Assembly: GCA_963707125.1 (NCBI GenBank)
Contig: CAVPOU010000023.1
Span: forward strand, 1 to 64,000
Source: CAVPDE01 sp963707125
GTDB taxonomy: Bacteria > Desulfobacterota > DSM-4660 > Desulfatiglandales > HGW-15
Reading direction: 5' to 3'
DNA length: 64,000 nt
Part shown: positions 42,985-50,645 of the stretch, piece after piece
Position numbering within the stretch: position 1 is the first letter of the stretch
Layout: every line of letters begins with the position of its first letter
The notes under the pieces: model-generated
What the model saw: only the letters and a program-made list of their open reading frames with translations
What the model was told of the DNA's origin: nothing
Database searches by the model: none
Made by a program: the position numbers and the translations under genes

Positions 42985-43190
42985 TGCAGGCCTTTGGCCG
43001 TAAACAAATTCGAAACTCGAAATCCGAAATTCGAAACAAATTCAAAATTCCAATGCTCCAATGTTCAAAACGGAAACCCAGCGCTTCACCCTTTTGGTCA
43101 TTTGAATTTGGATCATTGGATATTGTTTCGGATTTCGTGCTTCGGATTTTTTGCTTCGCTGCACCTTTCGATGAAGGTGCAGATTAGAAT
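42985..43190. repeat. TTTGGCCG...GAAATTCGAA repeat, copy B
   Basis: Begins GCAGGCCTTTGGCCGTAAAC, then CGAAACTCGAAATCCGAAATTCGAAA, with reversed counterparts GAATTTGGATCATTGGATATTG and TTTCGGATTTCGTGCTTCGGATTTT. It interrupts the ABC operon between the DppC-like and DppD-like genes. Confidence 0.78.
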
Positions 43191-43207
43191 TGTGTAGAGA
43201 TAGACGC

Positions 43208-44230
43208 ATGTCTCTCTTGAGCATAGAAAATCTGAACACGGTTTATCGCACCCAACAGGGAGACGTCCGGGCTGTAGAGGATGTTTCTTTTGCCATTGAG
43301 GAAGGGCTCAATTTCGGGCTCGTGGGGGAGTCGGCCTGCGGGAAGTCAACGGTGCTGAAATCGGTGATCCGCGTTTTGCCTCCCAATGCGTTTGTGGCGG
43401 GAGGCCGGATCCTTTTTGAGGGAAGAGATCTCACCACCCTGGATGAAGAGGAGATGCGGAAGCTTCGATGGAAAAAAATCTCTATGATCACCCAAAGCGC
43501 TCTGAACTCCCTTGATCCGGTGCACAAGGTGGGCGATCAGATCATCGAGGCACTTCAGACGCACGAAAAGATGAACCGCTCCGCAGCGAAGCAAAGGGTG
43601 GAAGAAATGTTCGCACTGGTGGGGATCGACAGAAAAAGATTCTCCGAATACCCCCACCAGTTCAGCGGCGGCATGAGACAGAGGGCCATCATCGCCATGA
43701 GCCTGATTCTTAGACCCTCTCTCGTCATTGCAGACGAACCGACCACATCCCTGGATGTGATCGTGCAGGATCAGATTTTCAAGAACGTGAGAAGGCTTCA
43801 GGAAACTCTTGGCTTCTCCATGCTGCTGGTTACCCATGACATTGCTCTGGTCATCGAAAACTGCGACCATGTGGGCGTCATGTACGGCGGCAAGATCATG
43901 GAACTGGGACCCAAGAAAGAGGTGATCCATCACCCCTTCCACCCCTATACCATGGGGTTGAAGAACTCCTTCCCGAGCATTCTGGATCGGCACTCCGAAC
44001 TCATATCCATCCCGGGAGTTCCGCCGATCCTGATGGGTGAACTCCGAGGCTGCCGGTTCACCTCACGGTGTCCATTCGGCACGGTGCGGTGCTCAAGGGA
44101 GATCCCGCCCCTGATCGAGGTGGGACCGAAGCACAGGGCGGCGTGTCTTTACACGGACCGCGCGGAAGAAATGAGAAACAAGGCCGCTCTGGCTGAGACT
44201 TGGCTGAACATGGCGGCGAAAATTCAATGA
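43208..44230 (+). CDS. Oligopeptide ABC transporter ATPase (DppD-like)
   Basis: 340-aa second ATPase of the system. Walker A LVGESACGKSTVLKSV, ITQSALNSLDPVHKVG Q-loop region, FSGGMRQRAIIAMSLI signature, VIADEPTTSLDV Walker B, LVTHDIALV. C-terminal GCRFTSRCPFGTVRC matches the oligopeptide Fe-S extension. The gene order SBP-F-B-C-D differs from the common A-B-C-D-F and places an intergenic repeat between C and D. ATG 43208 with GAGATAG upstream. It overlaps by 4 bp an upstream in-frame start of the next gene. Confidence 0.92.
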   Translation: MSLLSIENLNTVYRTQQGDVRAVEDVSFAIEEGLNFGLVGESACGKSTVLKSVIRVLPPNAFVAGGRILFEGRDLTTLDEEEMRKLRWKKISMITQSALNSLDPVHKVGDQIIEALQTHEKMNRSAAKQRVEEMFALVGIDRKRFSEYPHQFSGGMRQRAIIAMSLILRPSLVIADEPTTSLDVIVQDQIFKNVRRLQETLGFSMLLVTHDIALVIENCDHVGVMYGGKIMELGPKKEVIHHPFHPYTMGLKNSFPSILDRHSELISIPGVPPILMGELRGCRFTSRCPFGTVRCSREIPPLIEVGPKHRAACLYTDRAEEMRNKAALAETWLNMAAKIQ

Positions 44231-44259
44231 CCCATGAAGGATTCAAGGAGGAAATGCAC

Positions 44260-44745
44260 ATGACTCAATCTGCGAGCAAGAACAAAGCGGTCTACTTTGC
44301 TTACGGCACTCTGCTGGACATCAACGGCATGAAGAAGTACTGCCCTTCGGCAGAACCCCTGGGGGTGATGAGTTTGAAGGGATACCGGATGGGATTTGCC
44401 CTGTGTGGTGCGGATCCCTCCGTTGGCGGATGCACCCTTGTCGAAGACCCCGGCAACACCATGTACGGCGTTCTTTACAGCCTTCCTGCAAAAGAATTGG
44501 CCGACCTGGATGCGGCATCCGGCGTGGACAAAGGGTTGTGGGCGACCATAAAAATCACTTTGACGAATGACAAGGGGCAAAAGGTCCCTGCGAACACGCT
44601 CACCATCCCCGATCCGGCCGGCCCCTACCGACCGCCGGAAACTTACACGCACCCCATCCTGGTCGGTGCCGGAGCGTGGCCTCTGCCTGAGGGTTACATC
44701 AAGCAAATCGAGGAGATCATCCGCAAAGCACAGGGAAAAGCATAA
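44260..44745 (+). CDS. Gamma-glutamylcyclotransferase-like protein
   Basis: 161-aa protein of the AIG2/GGCT fold. N-terminal VYFAYGTLLD is the family glycine-rich loop (Y-GSNL equivalent) and DLDAASGVDKGLW holds the region of the general base Glu in true GGCTs, here replaced by Asp/Ala-rich sequence. AAGGAGG lies 8 nt before ATG 44260, so this start is chosen over ATGs at 44227 and 44254. Last gene of the transporter operon; may process gamma-glutamyl peptides taken up by it, an inference from context. Confidence 0.75.
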   Translation: MTQSASKNKAVYFAYGTLLDINGMKKYCPSAEPLGVMSLKGYRMGFALCGADPSVGGCTLVEDPGNTMYGVLYSLPAKELADLDAASGVDKGLWATIKITLTNDKGQKVPANTLTIPDPAGPYRPPETYTHPILVGAGAWPLPEGYIKQIEEIIRKAQGKA

Positions 44746-44770
44746 CCTTCCCGTGACGTGAGAGAAGTCT

Positions 44771-45379
44771 CTATTCCTGACCGAGGGCCTTCATCATCTC
44801 ATCGGCGACCATGATATCTGAGGGATTCCCTCTCTCCCTCAGCTTTGCTGCGATTTGTCTGCGCTCCTCTTCGCTCTTTTGTTGAGCGAGCTTGAATTTT
44901 CCGGTCATGGTCTCAGGGATAAGCGCAAAAACGCCCGCAGCCCGCAAAACTTTTTTGTACATCTCGTCTTCGGGACTCAGTCTTCTGTATCTTCCCTCAG
45001 GCTGATACTTTTCCATCAGGAGATTGAGGACCGCGCATTTCTCTTCGGGATCTTCAATGAACCGGCATCTCCCCCGCACCGCGACCGACTTAAATGCCAC
45101 GGACGACCCTGTCGCGTTTTTCTCTGAAAAAAAGTGCGACGGCAGATAGGTCTGCAAGGACACGGCAAAAAAACTGGCACGAGGATCCTTTTTCAAGGAT
45201 TCGAAGCGCTCCCCGGCAACCGCCCCGTGCCAAAGGATCCGGCCGTCATAGGCGTAATTGAGCGCCGTTACTCTGGGCCAGCCGTCGGACTCGTTGAACG
45301 CGAGGTATCCGATCTCAGCGCTCCTCAACACCTCTTCCATTCGACTCTGATCCACCACCTCAAATTCTTTTCTGCGCAC
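44771..45379 (-). CDS. Flavin-nucleotide-binding protein (PNPOx-like)
   Basis: 202-aa split-barrel FMN-binding protein. Residues near 20-100: EIGYLAFNESDGWPRVTALNYAYDGRILWHGA, KDPRASFFAVS and SSVAFKSVAVRGRCRFIED are the pattern of pyridoxamine-phosphate-oxidase-related 'flavin-nucleotide-binding' proteins (nimA type). C-terminal ~60 residues are helical and charged. Start is a GTG at 45379 with GGGGGAG 5 nt upstream. Substrate unknown; some members reduce nitroimidazoles. Confidence 0.8.
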   Translation of the reverse strand: MRRKEFEVVDQSRMEEVLRSAEIGYLAFNESDGWPRVTALNYAYDGRILWHGAVAGERFESLKKDPRASFFAVSLQTYLPSHFFSEKNATGSSVAFKSVAVRGRCRFIEDPEEKCAVLNLLMEKYQPEGRYRRLSPEDEMYKKVLRAAGVFALIPETMTGKFKLAQQKSEEERRQIAAKLRERGNPSDIMVADEMMKALGQE

Positions 45380-45468
45380 CGCTGCTCCCCCTTTCCCTTG
45401 CAAGGGTTGGACATCTTGCCTATCATGTAGTATATGACCCTTCCTGTGTCCAGAAAATGATTTAATCC

Positions 45469-45490
45469 GCTGTCGGCTGGAGCCGACAGC
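45469..45490. repeat. Perfect hairpin between divergent genes
   Basis: GCTGTCGGCT/AGCCGACAGC, loop GG. Followed to 45600 by an inverted array of CAAAGG/CCTTTG words (GGGACAAAGGGACAGAG ... CCTTTGTGCC). Confidence 0.75.
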
Positions 45491-45622
45491 TAGAGGGACA
45501 AAGGGACAGAGTGGCAAAGGCACAAAGTCAATTCACTCTTTGCGTTGTTCGACCCTTTGTGCCTATGTGCCTTTGCACCTTTGTGCCTCCCTCTCGCCGA
45601 GAGGGATAATAATGGAGGAACT

Positions 45623-46978
45623 TTGGATCTCAGAAAGATTGTCTTATGGATTGGTTTCGCATTTCTCTTGGGCCTCCTGGGCGTCGTGGGATGGTTCTTC
45701 GCATTTGTGTATGAGGGCGAAGCCCCCTCTGCGAGCCTCCAGCCTCTTCCCGAGTACATTTCCAAGGCTCAGAAGTTCACGGTCACAGCAGAGGACAAAA
45801 AGCGGGGGCTCAGAGCCGTCAAGCTCTCCATCACTCAGGGAGGCAAAGAGACGGTTCTCCTGGACGAGAAGTTCCCCTACCAGGGGATTCTTAACCGCGA
45901 GGGGGTTCATCAACTGCAGAAGGATATCTCCATTGATCCCATGGCGCTGAAACTCGCCCAGGGCGAGTTCAACATCACCCTCCGGGTGTGGGATCATTCA
46001 AGGAGAGGAGAGGGAAATCCTGCCGGCCTTGAGCACAAGAGCATCGTGGACACGGTTCCCCCATCCCTTCGCGCGGTCAGCCGCATGCACAACGTGAATG
46101 TGGGCGGGGTCGGGTTCGCTGTCTATCAAACCTCCCAGGATACGGCCTCAAGCGGGGTGTTTGTCGATGACCTCTTCTTCCCGGGCTACCCGGACAAGGA
46201 TCAGGGTGAAAAAGGAATTCACCATTGCTACTTCGCCATCCCTTACGAAAAGACATCGAACCCCAAAATCAGTCTTTGGGCCAAGGACAAGGCTGGGAAT
46301 GAGGCGAGGACCTCTTTCTATTACCTTGTTATTCAGAAGAAGTTTCGCGAAGACAAAATCGAACTTTCCGACAGGTTCCTCGAAAAGCTCTTGCCTTTCT
46401 TCTCGTTTTACCCGCTCGATCCCGAGGACAGCGACATCAAGAAATTTCTCAAGATCAATAACGATCTTCGCCGCGAAAACCACCAAACCCTCCATCAGAT
46501 GAAAGACAAAACCGGTCCGGACAAACTCTGGGATGGCGTGTGGCTCTCTCACTGGAACGGCCAGACCATGGCCCGTTTCGCCGATCATCGCTTTTACTTT
46601 TACAAAGGACAGAGGGTGGATGACAAGGTCCATCTCGGTGTGGACCTCGCATCGCTTACCAATGCTCCGGTGCTTGCGTCAAACAACGGAAAGGTGATCT
46701 TTGGCGACAGGCTTGGGATCTACGGGCTTGCTGTCGTCATCGACCACGGGCAAGGGCTTGCCTCTGTTTACGGACATCTGAGCAAGATTGAAGTGAGCCC
46801 GGGAGAAGTAGTGAAGAAAGGGCAGACCATAGGTCTTACCGGAGATACCGGGCTTGCCGGCGGCGACCATCTCCATTTTTCAGTCATGATCCAGGGGATT
46901 TTCGTGAACCCTATTGAATGGTGGGACCCGCACTGGATCACGGATAATGTAATAAAAAAACTGAATCTGGTGGAATGA
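45623..46978 (+). CDS. M23 family zinc metallopeptidase, membrane-anchored
   Basis: 451-aa envelope peptidase. N-terminal TM (IVLWIGFAFLLGLLGVVGWFFAFV); a ~300-residue beta-rich region with an Ig-like DTVPPSLRAVSR segment; then the LytM domain with KVHLGVDLAS (zinc His and Asp) and GDHLHFSVMIQG (HxH). Acts on peptidoglycan cross-bridges or activates amidases. Starts at TTG 45623, with GGAGG 4 nt upstream; a longer frame begins in the repeat region and is not used. No LysM domain. Confidence 0.85.
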   Translation: MDLRKIVLWIGFAFLLGLLGVVGWFFAFVYEGEAPSASLQPLPEYISKAQKFTVTAEDKKRGLRAVKLSITQGGKETVLLDEKFPYQGILNREGVHQLQKDISIDPMALKLAQGEFNITLRVWDHSRRGEGNPAGLEHKSIVDTVPPSLRAVSRMHNVNVGGVGFAVYQTSQDTASSGVFVDDLFFPGYPDKDQGEKGIHHCYFAIPYEKTSNPKISLWAKDKAGNEARTSFYYLVIQKKFREDKIELSDRFLEKLLPFFSFYPLDPEDSDIKKFLKINNDLRRENHQTLHQMKDKTGPDKLWDGVWLSHWNGQTMARFADHRFYFYKGQRVDDKVHLGVDLASLTNAPVLASNNGKVIFGDRLGIYGLAVVIDHGQGLASVYGHLSKIEVSPGEVVKKGQTIGLTGDTGLAGGDHLHFSVMIQGIFVNPIEWWDPHWITDNVIKKLNLVE

Positions 46979-47237
46979 CACCGGAAATTCCACCTTGGAG
47001 ACTGTCCGACACCCCCCATTCTTTTCAAAGACGGAGATGGAATGGCATGCCGGCCGTCACTCCCTTCGTGGTTCGATATCCTTCGATACCTCAGGACAGG
47101 CTCTCACCACGAACGGAAAACCAAACAGCTACTGAATGCCGTCTCCGTTCACCCTGAGGTATCGAAGGGTGAACGGAGACCAAATCATGGTTATCGGACA
47201 GGGGGTTGAGGGGATTTTGAGGTTAGAGACAAAGATC
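46979..47237. repeat. Intergenic with repeat hairpin
   Basis: CTCCGTTCACCCT (47143-47155), loop GAGGTATCGA, AGGGTGAACGGAG (47166-47178). A reversed GATACCTCAGGACAGGCTC lies at 47083-47101. No gene seen. Confidence 0.75.
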
Positions 47238-47879
47238 ATGACGGTCACCATAGAAGACATCGTAGGATACGCCAAAAAGTGCTTCAGTACTGCTCGCGGC
47301 AGTCATGACTGGGATCACACGGAACGGGTCTATAGGCTCTGTATGCATATCGGGCGGGCTGAAGGAGCCGATTTGCAAGTTCTGGCCGTTGCTGCTTACC
47401 TTCATGATGTGGGGCGATCTTACGAAGACGAGTCAAAGGGAACGATCTGTCATGCGGAAAAGGGAGCGGAGATCGCGAAAACCTTGCTGGTGAACTACCC
47501 TTTGTCCCACGAAAAGAAATGGAACATCGTCCACTGCATTGGATCGCACAGGTTTCGCGGAAACCATGCGCCTGAAACGCTGGAAGCCAGAACTCTTTTT
47601 GATGCGGACAAGCTCGATTCCATCGGGGCAATTGGGATCGGCAGGGCCTTTCTGTTTGCCGGAGAGGTAGGGGCCAAGCTTCACAATCCTGAATCGGATC
47701 TCCGCAACACCCGGCCTTACACGGAAGAGGACACAGGGTACAGGGAATTCAAGCTCAAGCTCTCCAAGATCAAAGACCGGATGCTCACTGCGGAGGGGAG
47801 ACACATGGCAGAGGAGCGTCATGCGTTCATGGAAAAATTCTTCGAGCGATTCCAGCAGGAATATGAGGGGAGGAAATAG
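47238..47879 (+). CDS. HD-domain metal-dependent phosphohydrolase
   Basis: 213-aa single HD domain, YedJ type. Metal ligands: GSHDWDHTERVYRLC (H..H and D), AAYLHDVGRSY (HD), ICHAEKGAEIA and SHRFRGNHAP (His), and DADKLDSIGAIG (Asp). The family removes phosphates from nucleotides or acts on phosphodiesters; substrate unknown. ATG 47238 with a modest GAGAC upstream. Tail-to-tail with iclR (18 bp). Confidence 0.85.
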   Translation: MTVTIEDIVGYAKKCFSTARGSHDWDHTERVYRLCMHIGRAEGADLQVLAVAAYLHDVGRSYEDESKGTICHAEKGAEIAKTLLVNYPLSHEKKWNIVHCIGSHRFRGNHAPETLEARTLFDADKLDSIGAIGIGRAFLFAGEVGAKLHNPESDLRNTRPYTEEDTGYREFKLKLSKIKDRMLTAEGRHMAEERHAFMEKFFERFQQEYEGRK

Positions 47880-47897
47880 CCTCTCGCCTTGCGCCCC

Positions 47898-48677
47898 TTA
47901 TCCCATCGAGCCGACAAGCTGTCGTTCAATCCTCAGATCAATAGCTCGGGCAGCGTCCACCGTGTATTTGGTAAGGAGCTTCATCCTCTCTTCATCAAGG
48001 CTTGCCTTGAGTCCCACGACCCAAATGGCAGACATGAGCGGTGCGGCCTTTTTTATGGGCGCGGCAACGGCCCTGACACCCAGAATGTATTCCTCATCAT
48101 CCGTGGCGAAGCCGTTTTCTCTGGCCGTCCGGATCTCCTGCAGATAGCGGTCGGTGCTGGTAATCGAGTTCTCGGTAAAGCGAATGAGCCCTTTGGTCTT
48201 GATGATCCTTTTCACCTCTTCTTCATCCAGTTTTGAAAGAAAGACCTTTCCCACGGCGCCTGCCAACAGCGGCAGGGTCGTTCCAATCGGCGCCGTGATC
48301 TTGAGCTCGGTCCTGGGTTCCACCACGTCCAGCACAGTGACGTGGTCCCAGTTCAGGACTCCAAGGAAAACCGACGCATGGCTTCTTTCCATCAGCTCCT
48401 CAGCCACGGGTCTCGCAAGGTCCTTCAGGTCTATTTGCGAATAGGCGTTTTTCCCCAACTCGAACAGCGTGAACCCGAGGGTGTACCTCTTTGTAGCAGG
48501 ATCCCTCAAGACAACGCCCATCTCTTCCAGCGCAGAGGTCATCCCGTGGACAGTGCTTTTGGCCATCCCGAGGCCCCTTGCAATCTCGCTGATTCCGACT
48601 CCGTCCTTGCTTGTGGAAACAAGCTTCAGGATCTCGAAGGCTTTCTTAACAGATGGTGCAAAGTATCCTTTACTCAT
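47898..48677 (-). CDS. IclR-family transcriptional regulator
   Basis: 259 aa. Winged helix-turn-helix at ~8-70 (VKKAFEILKLVSTSKDGVGISEIARGLGMAKSTVHGMTSAL) and IclR effector domain (PVAEELMERSHASVFLGVLNWDHVTVLDVV ... TTLPLLAGAVGKVFLSKL ... GVRAVAAPI). Binds a small aromatic or carboxylic acid and represses or activates neighbouring catabolic genes. Divergent from the AOR2 operon. A TTGACA-18-TAAACT promoter (48704-48733, minus strand) and a GTTCA-N6-TGAAC palindrome one base before the start codon suggest autoregulation. Length matches the family. Confidence 0.9.
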   Translation of the reverse strand: MSKGYFAPSVKKAFEILKLVSTSKDGVGISEIARGLGMAKSTVHGMTSALEEMGVVLRDPATKRYTLGFTLFELGKNAYSQIDLKDLARPVAEELMERSHASVFLGVLNWDHVTVLDVVEPRTELKITAPIGTTLPLLAGAVGKVFLSKLDEEEVKRIIKTKGLIRFTENSITSTDRYLQEIRTARENGFATDDEEYILGVRAVAAPIKKAAPLMSAIWVVGLKASLDEERMKLLTKYTVDAARAIDLRIERQLVGSMG

Positions 48678-48678
48678 T

Positions 48679-48694
48679 GTTCACCATATTGAAC
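48679..48694 (-). promoter_or_regulatory. IclR operator candidate 1
   Basis: GTTCA-CCATAT-TGAAC, between the -10 (48704-48709) and the start codon of iclR. Confidence 0.7.
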
Positions 48695-48703
48695 TGTTGA
48701 ATG

Positions 48704-48733
48704 AGTTTACAGGTATTCAGAGACCCATGTCAA
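48704..48733 (-). promoter_or_regulatory. iclR promoter
   Basis: On the minus strand: TTGACA (48733-48728), 18-bp spacer, TAAACT (48709-48704). The operator 48679-48694 lies 9 bp downstream of the -10 box. Confidence 0.6.
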
Positions 48734-48804
48734 CAGGATTCCGGCCCGGGCTGGCGGCTCCGGTTAACGTCAAGTCAATCGTCATTGCTGGCTCTATTTT
48801 CTCC

Positions 48805-48832
48805 TTGACAAAAAAGGACGCCTCGCTATGAT
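48805..48832 (+). promoter_or_regulatory. Promoter for membrane Fe-S gene 49069
   Basis: TTGACA (48805-48810), 16-bp spacer, TATGAT (48827-48832). A GTTCA-N6-TGAAC operator begins 13 bp after the -10 box. Confidence 0.7.
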
Positions 48833-48845
48833 AGCTGTCAGGTCT

Positions 48846-48861
48846 GTTCATTTAAATGAAC
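48846..48861 (+). promoter_or_regulatory. IclR operator candidate 2
   Basis: GTTCA-TTTAAA-TGAAC, perfect 16-bp palindrome over the predicted transcript start, 167 bp from operator 1. Confidence 0.75.
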
Positions 48862-48903
48862 CGGCTTTTACTCACTAACGGGGTGGTGAAAAAGACCCTG
48901 CTC

Positions 48904-49045
48904 GCAGGTTGCTCAAAAACGCTCAGATACGGCGCCCGACAATCTTTATCCGCCGGCGGGCCGAGGAGTGAGTCGTACAGTCCAGTACGTCGCAACGACG
49001 AGGGATGAGGGCAACGCCGTAGATGGGCGCTTTTCAGCAACCTGC
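48904..49045. repeat. MITE-like palindrome in leader of 49069
   Basis: Imperfect inverted ends GCAGGTTGCTCAAAAACGCTC (48904-48924) and the complement ending AGCAACCTGC (49036-49045). The core has GGCGCCCGACAATC, GCCGGCGGGCC and CGTCGCAACGACGAGGGATGAGGGCAACGC. It separates the promoter/operator from the ribosome-binding site of 49069. I recognise the general form of this element from other Desulfobacterota. Confidence 0.75.
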
Positions 49046-49068
49046 TAGGCCACTCGGAGGAGGCCACC

Positions 49069-50085
49069 ATGGACTTAGGCTCTTTTGCAGAGGGCCCTCT
49101 ACTCTGGATCGTCTTTCTCTTGCTTCTCACCGGTGCAGCGGCCAGGCTTGTCTTCTTCGGGATCAAGATCATCAGCAGCCCAAAAGGAGAGCAGATGGGA
49201 TGGGGATTCACCATGCCCATCTTCGGCCGGTTTCTCCTGCCTTTCCACAAGGCCATTGCAAAGAAACCCCTTTATGCGGTCATCCGTTACGTCTTTCACC
49301 TCTGTCTCTTCATCGTGCCTATCTGGCTAGGCGGACACATTAGCTTATGGGAGGAATCCAGGCTCGGGTGGGCATGGTCCTCTATTTCCGACAAGCTCGC
49401 TGACTGGATGACCCTTGTAGTGATCGTCATTGCCGTGTTTTTCCTTGTCCGTAGGCTCTTCTGGTCAGAAGCGCGAGCAGGCACTTCGTGGACGGATTTC
49501 GCCGTCATTGTTATCGCAGGGCTCCCCTTTCTTACCGGTTGGTTCCTGACTCACGGGACCCTTGATAAAGTCGCTTTTTTCGGGGACAACATGCGGCTTA
49601 TCCACGTTCTGAGCGGAGAAGCCATGATTCTCATGGCGGTCTTCCTCTTTTGCCGAACCAGGTTGAATCCCAGCCGGTGCACGGGATGCGCCTCATGCGA
49701 GCTGAGCTGCCCCACGGGCACGATCGAGTCGAAGGACCAGGGGACGGCCCGGATTTTCAACTACTCCCATTACCAGTGCATCTGCTGCGGAGCCTGTGTG
49801 AATACGTGCCCGGAAAACGCGGCTGAACTCAGGCACGAGATCAGTCCGCGACAATTTTTCCAGATCCTCCCCAAGCAGGAGATTCGATCGGTCGAATTGA
49901 AACCCTGCCAGAAATGCGGCGCCCTCTTTGTGCCTGAGCCGCTTTTCGAAAAAATCAATCGGACCTTTACGGACGACTATCTTCACTTCTGCCCGAACTG
50001 CAGAAAAGCAAATGTGGTGGATCTTTATCGGCGCATGGCACCGTGGATCAAGAAACAGAGCGCTCCGTCTCAAAATGCGAAATAA
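49069..50085 (+). CDS. Membrane cytochrome-b-like/4Fe-4S/zinc-ribbon fusion
   Basis: 338-aa protein. Five or so TM helices in the first ~200 residues, with His-rich segments (KPLYAVIRYVFHLCLFIVPIWLGGH, LTHGTLDKVAFF, MRLIHVLSGEAM) resembling the NarI/HmeC/DsrM cytochrome b group; heme binding is predicted, not shown. Then a two-[4Fe-4S] ferredoxin (SRCTGCASCELSCPTGTI, CICCGACVNTCPENAAEL) and a C-terminal CQKCG...CPNCR zinc-ribbon-like pair. This combination suits electron transfer between a cytoplasmic ferredoxin and the quinone pool. Ribosome site GGAGGAGG. It lies between the iclR promoter and the AOR2 operon and has an IclR-type operator in its leader. Confidence 0.8.
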   Translation: MDLGSFAEGPLLWIVFLLLLTGAAARLVFFGIKIISSPKGEQMGWGFTMPIFGRFLLPFHKAIAKKPLYAVIRYVFHLCLFIVPIWLGGHISLWEESRLGWAWSSISDKLADWMTLVVIVIAVFFLVRRLFWSEARAGTSWTDFAVIVIAGLPFLTGWFLTHGTLDKVAFFGDNMRLIHVLSGEAMILMAVFLFCRTRLNPSRCTGCASCELSCPTGTIESKDQGTARIFNYSHYQCICCGACVNTCPENAAELRHEISPRQFFQILPKQEIRSVELKPCQKCGALFVPEPLFEKINRTFTDDYLHFCPNCRKANVVDLYRRMAPWIKKQSAPSQNAK

Positions 50086-50093
50086 CATCAACC

Positions 50094-50109
50094 GTTCATT
50101 ATATTGAAC
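50094..50109 (+). promoter_or_regulatory. IclR operator candidate 3
   Basis: GTTCA-TTATAT-TGAAC, 8 bp after the stop of 49069 and 156 bp before operator 4. No promoter is recognised at it, so it may be an auxiliary looping site. Confidence 0.7.
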
Positions 50110-50210
50110 GATTCTTAATGTGATCTTTGAAGTTTTCAGTTTGGTCAAAATAGCCATAAGACCTGCATAAACACTGTAAGCGCAATTTGTCTGGTCCCTT
50201 GATTTTTCCC

Positions 50211-50238
50211 TTGACAAGGGAGATGGATCTGGTAGCAT
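50211..50238 (+). promoter_or_regulatory. Promoter of the AOR2 operon
   Basis: TTGACA (50211-50216), 16-bp spacer, TAGCAT (50233-50238), about 130 nt before the first gene. An operator follows 11 bp later. Confidence 0.65.
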
Positions 50239-50249
50239 TTGGCAAGCTT

Positions 50250-50265
50250 GTTCATGATAATGAAC
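50250..50265 (+). promoter_or_regulatory. IclR operator candidate 4
   Basis: GTTCA-TGATAA-TGAAC, downstream of the AOR2 promoter. Confidence 0.75.
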
Positions 50266-50371
50266 CCATGGGCAAACTTGCTCCCGGGGTTATGGAACAA
50301 GGCTGTTTCCGTGTCTGCAACCCATCATTATGATCTCTACCTCACGTGGAGACTAGAAAGGAGTGATCGTT

Positions 50372-50644
50372 ATGGTCGATGAAAAAGAGAACCTCTCCAC
50401 AGCCGAGAGTCTGCGCACAACCAGAACTTACGGCAAATTCCGATGCCACAATCCCACATGCATGGAAAGGCTTGAACCCAAGAAGGGTGATAAGACCATC
50501 AAGTGCCCGACGTGCGGAATGGAATTCCGCGTGGCGTGGGTCAAGGATGGATTCCCCAGAATCAGGGGTCCAGTTTGGGACGTGAATAGAAAAATTGCTG
50601 AAGAGGAATTAGCCAGAAAGATGAAGGAGAAGGGGGGGAAGTAA
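50372..50644 (+). CDS. Small zinc-ribbon protein of AOR2 operon
   Basis: 90-aa protein with CHNPTCMERL and CPTCGMEFR, Cys pairs 20 residues apart forming a zinc ribbon or rubredoxin-like site, followed by a Trp/Pro-rich stretch (RVAWVKDGFPRIRGPVWD) and a charged C-terminal helix. No known family recognised. Starts at ATG 50372 with AAGGAG 8 nt upstream; ends 1 bp before the AOR2 start, indicating tight coupling. May be a small AOR subunit or maturation factor. Confidence 0.7.
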   Translation: MVDEKENLSTAESLRTTRTYGKFRCHNPTCMERLEPKKGDKTIKCPTCGMEFRVAWVKDGFPRIRGPVWDVNRKIAEEELARKMKEKGGK

Positions 50645-50645
50645 C

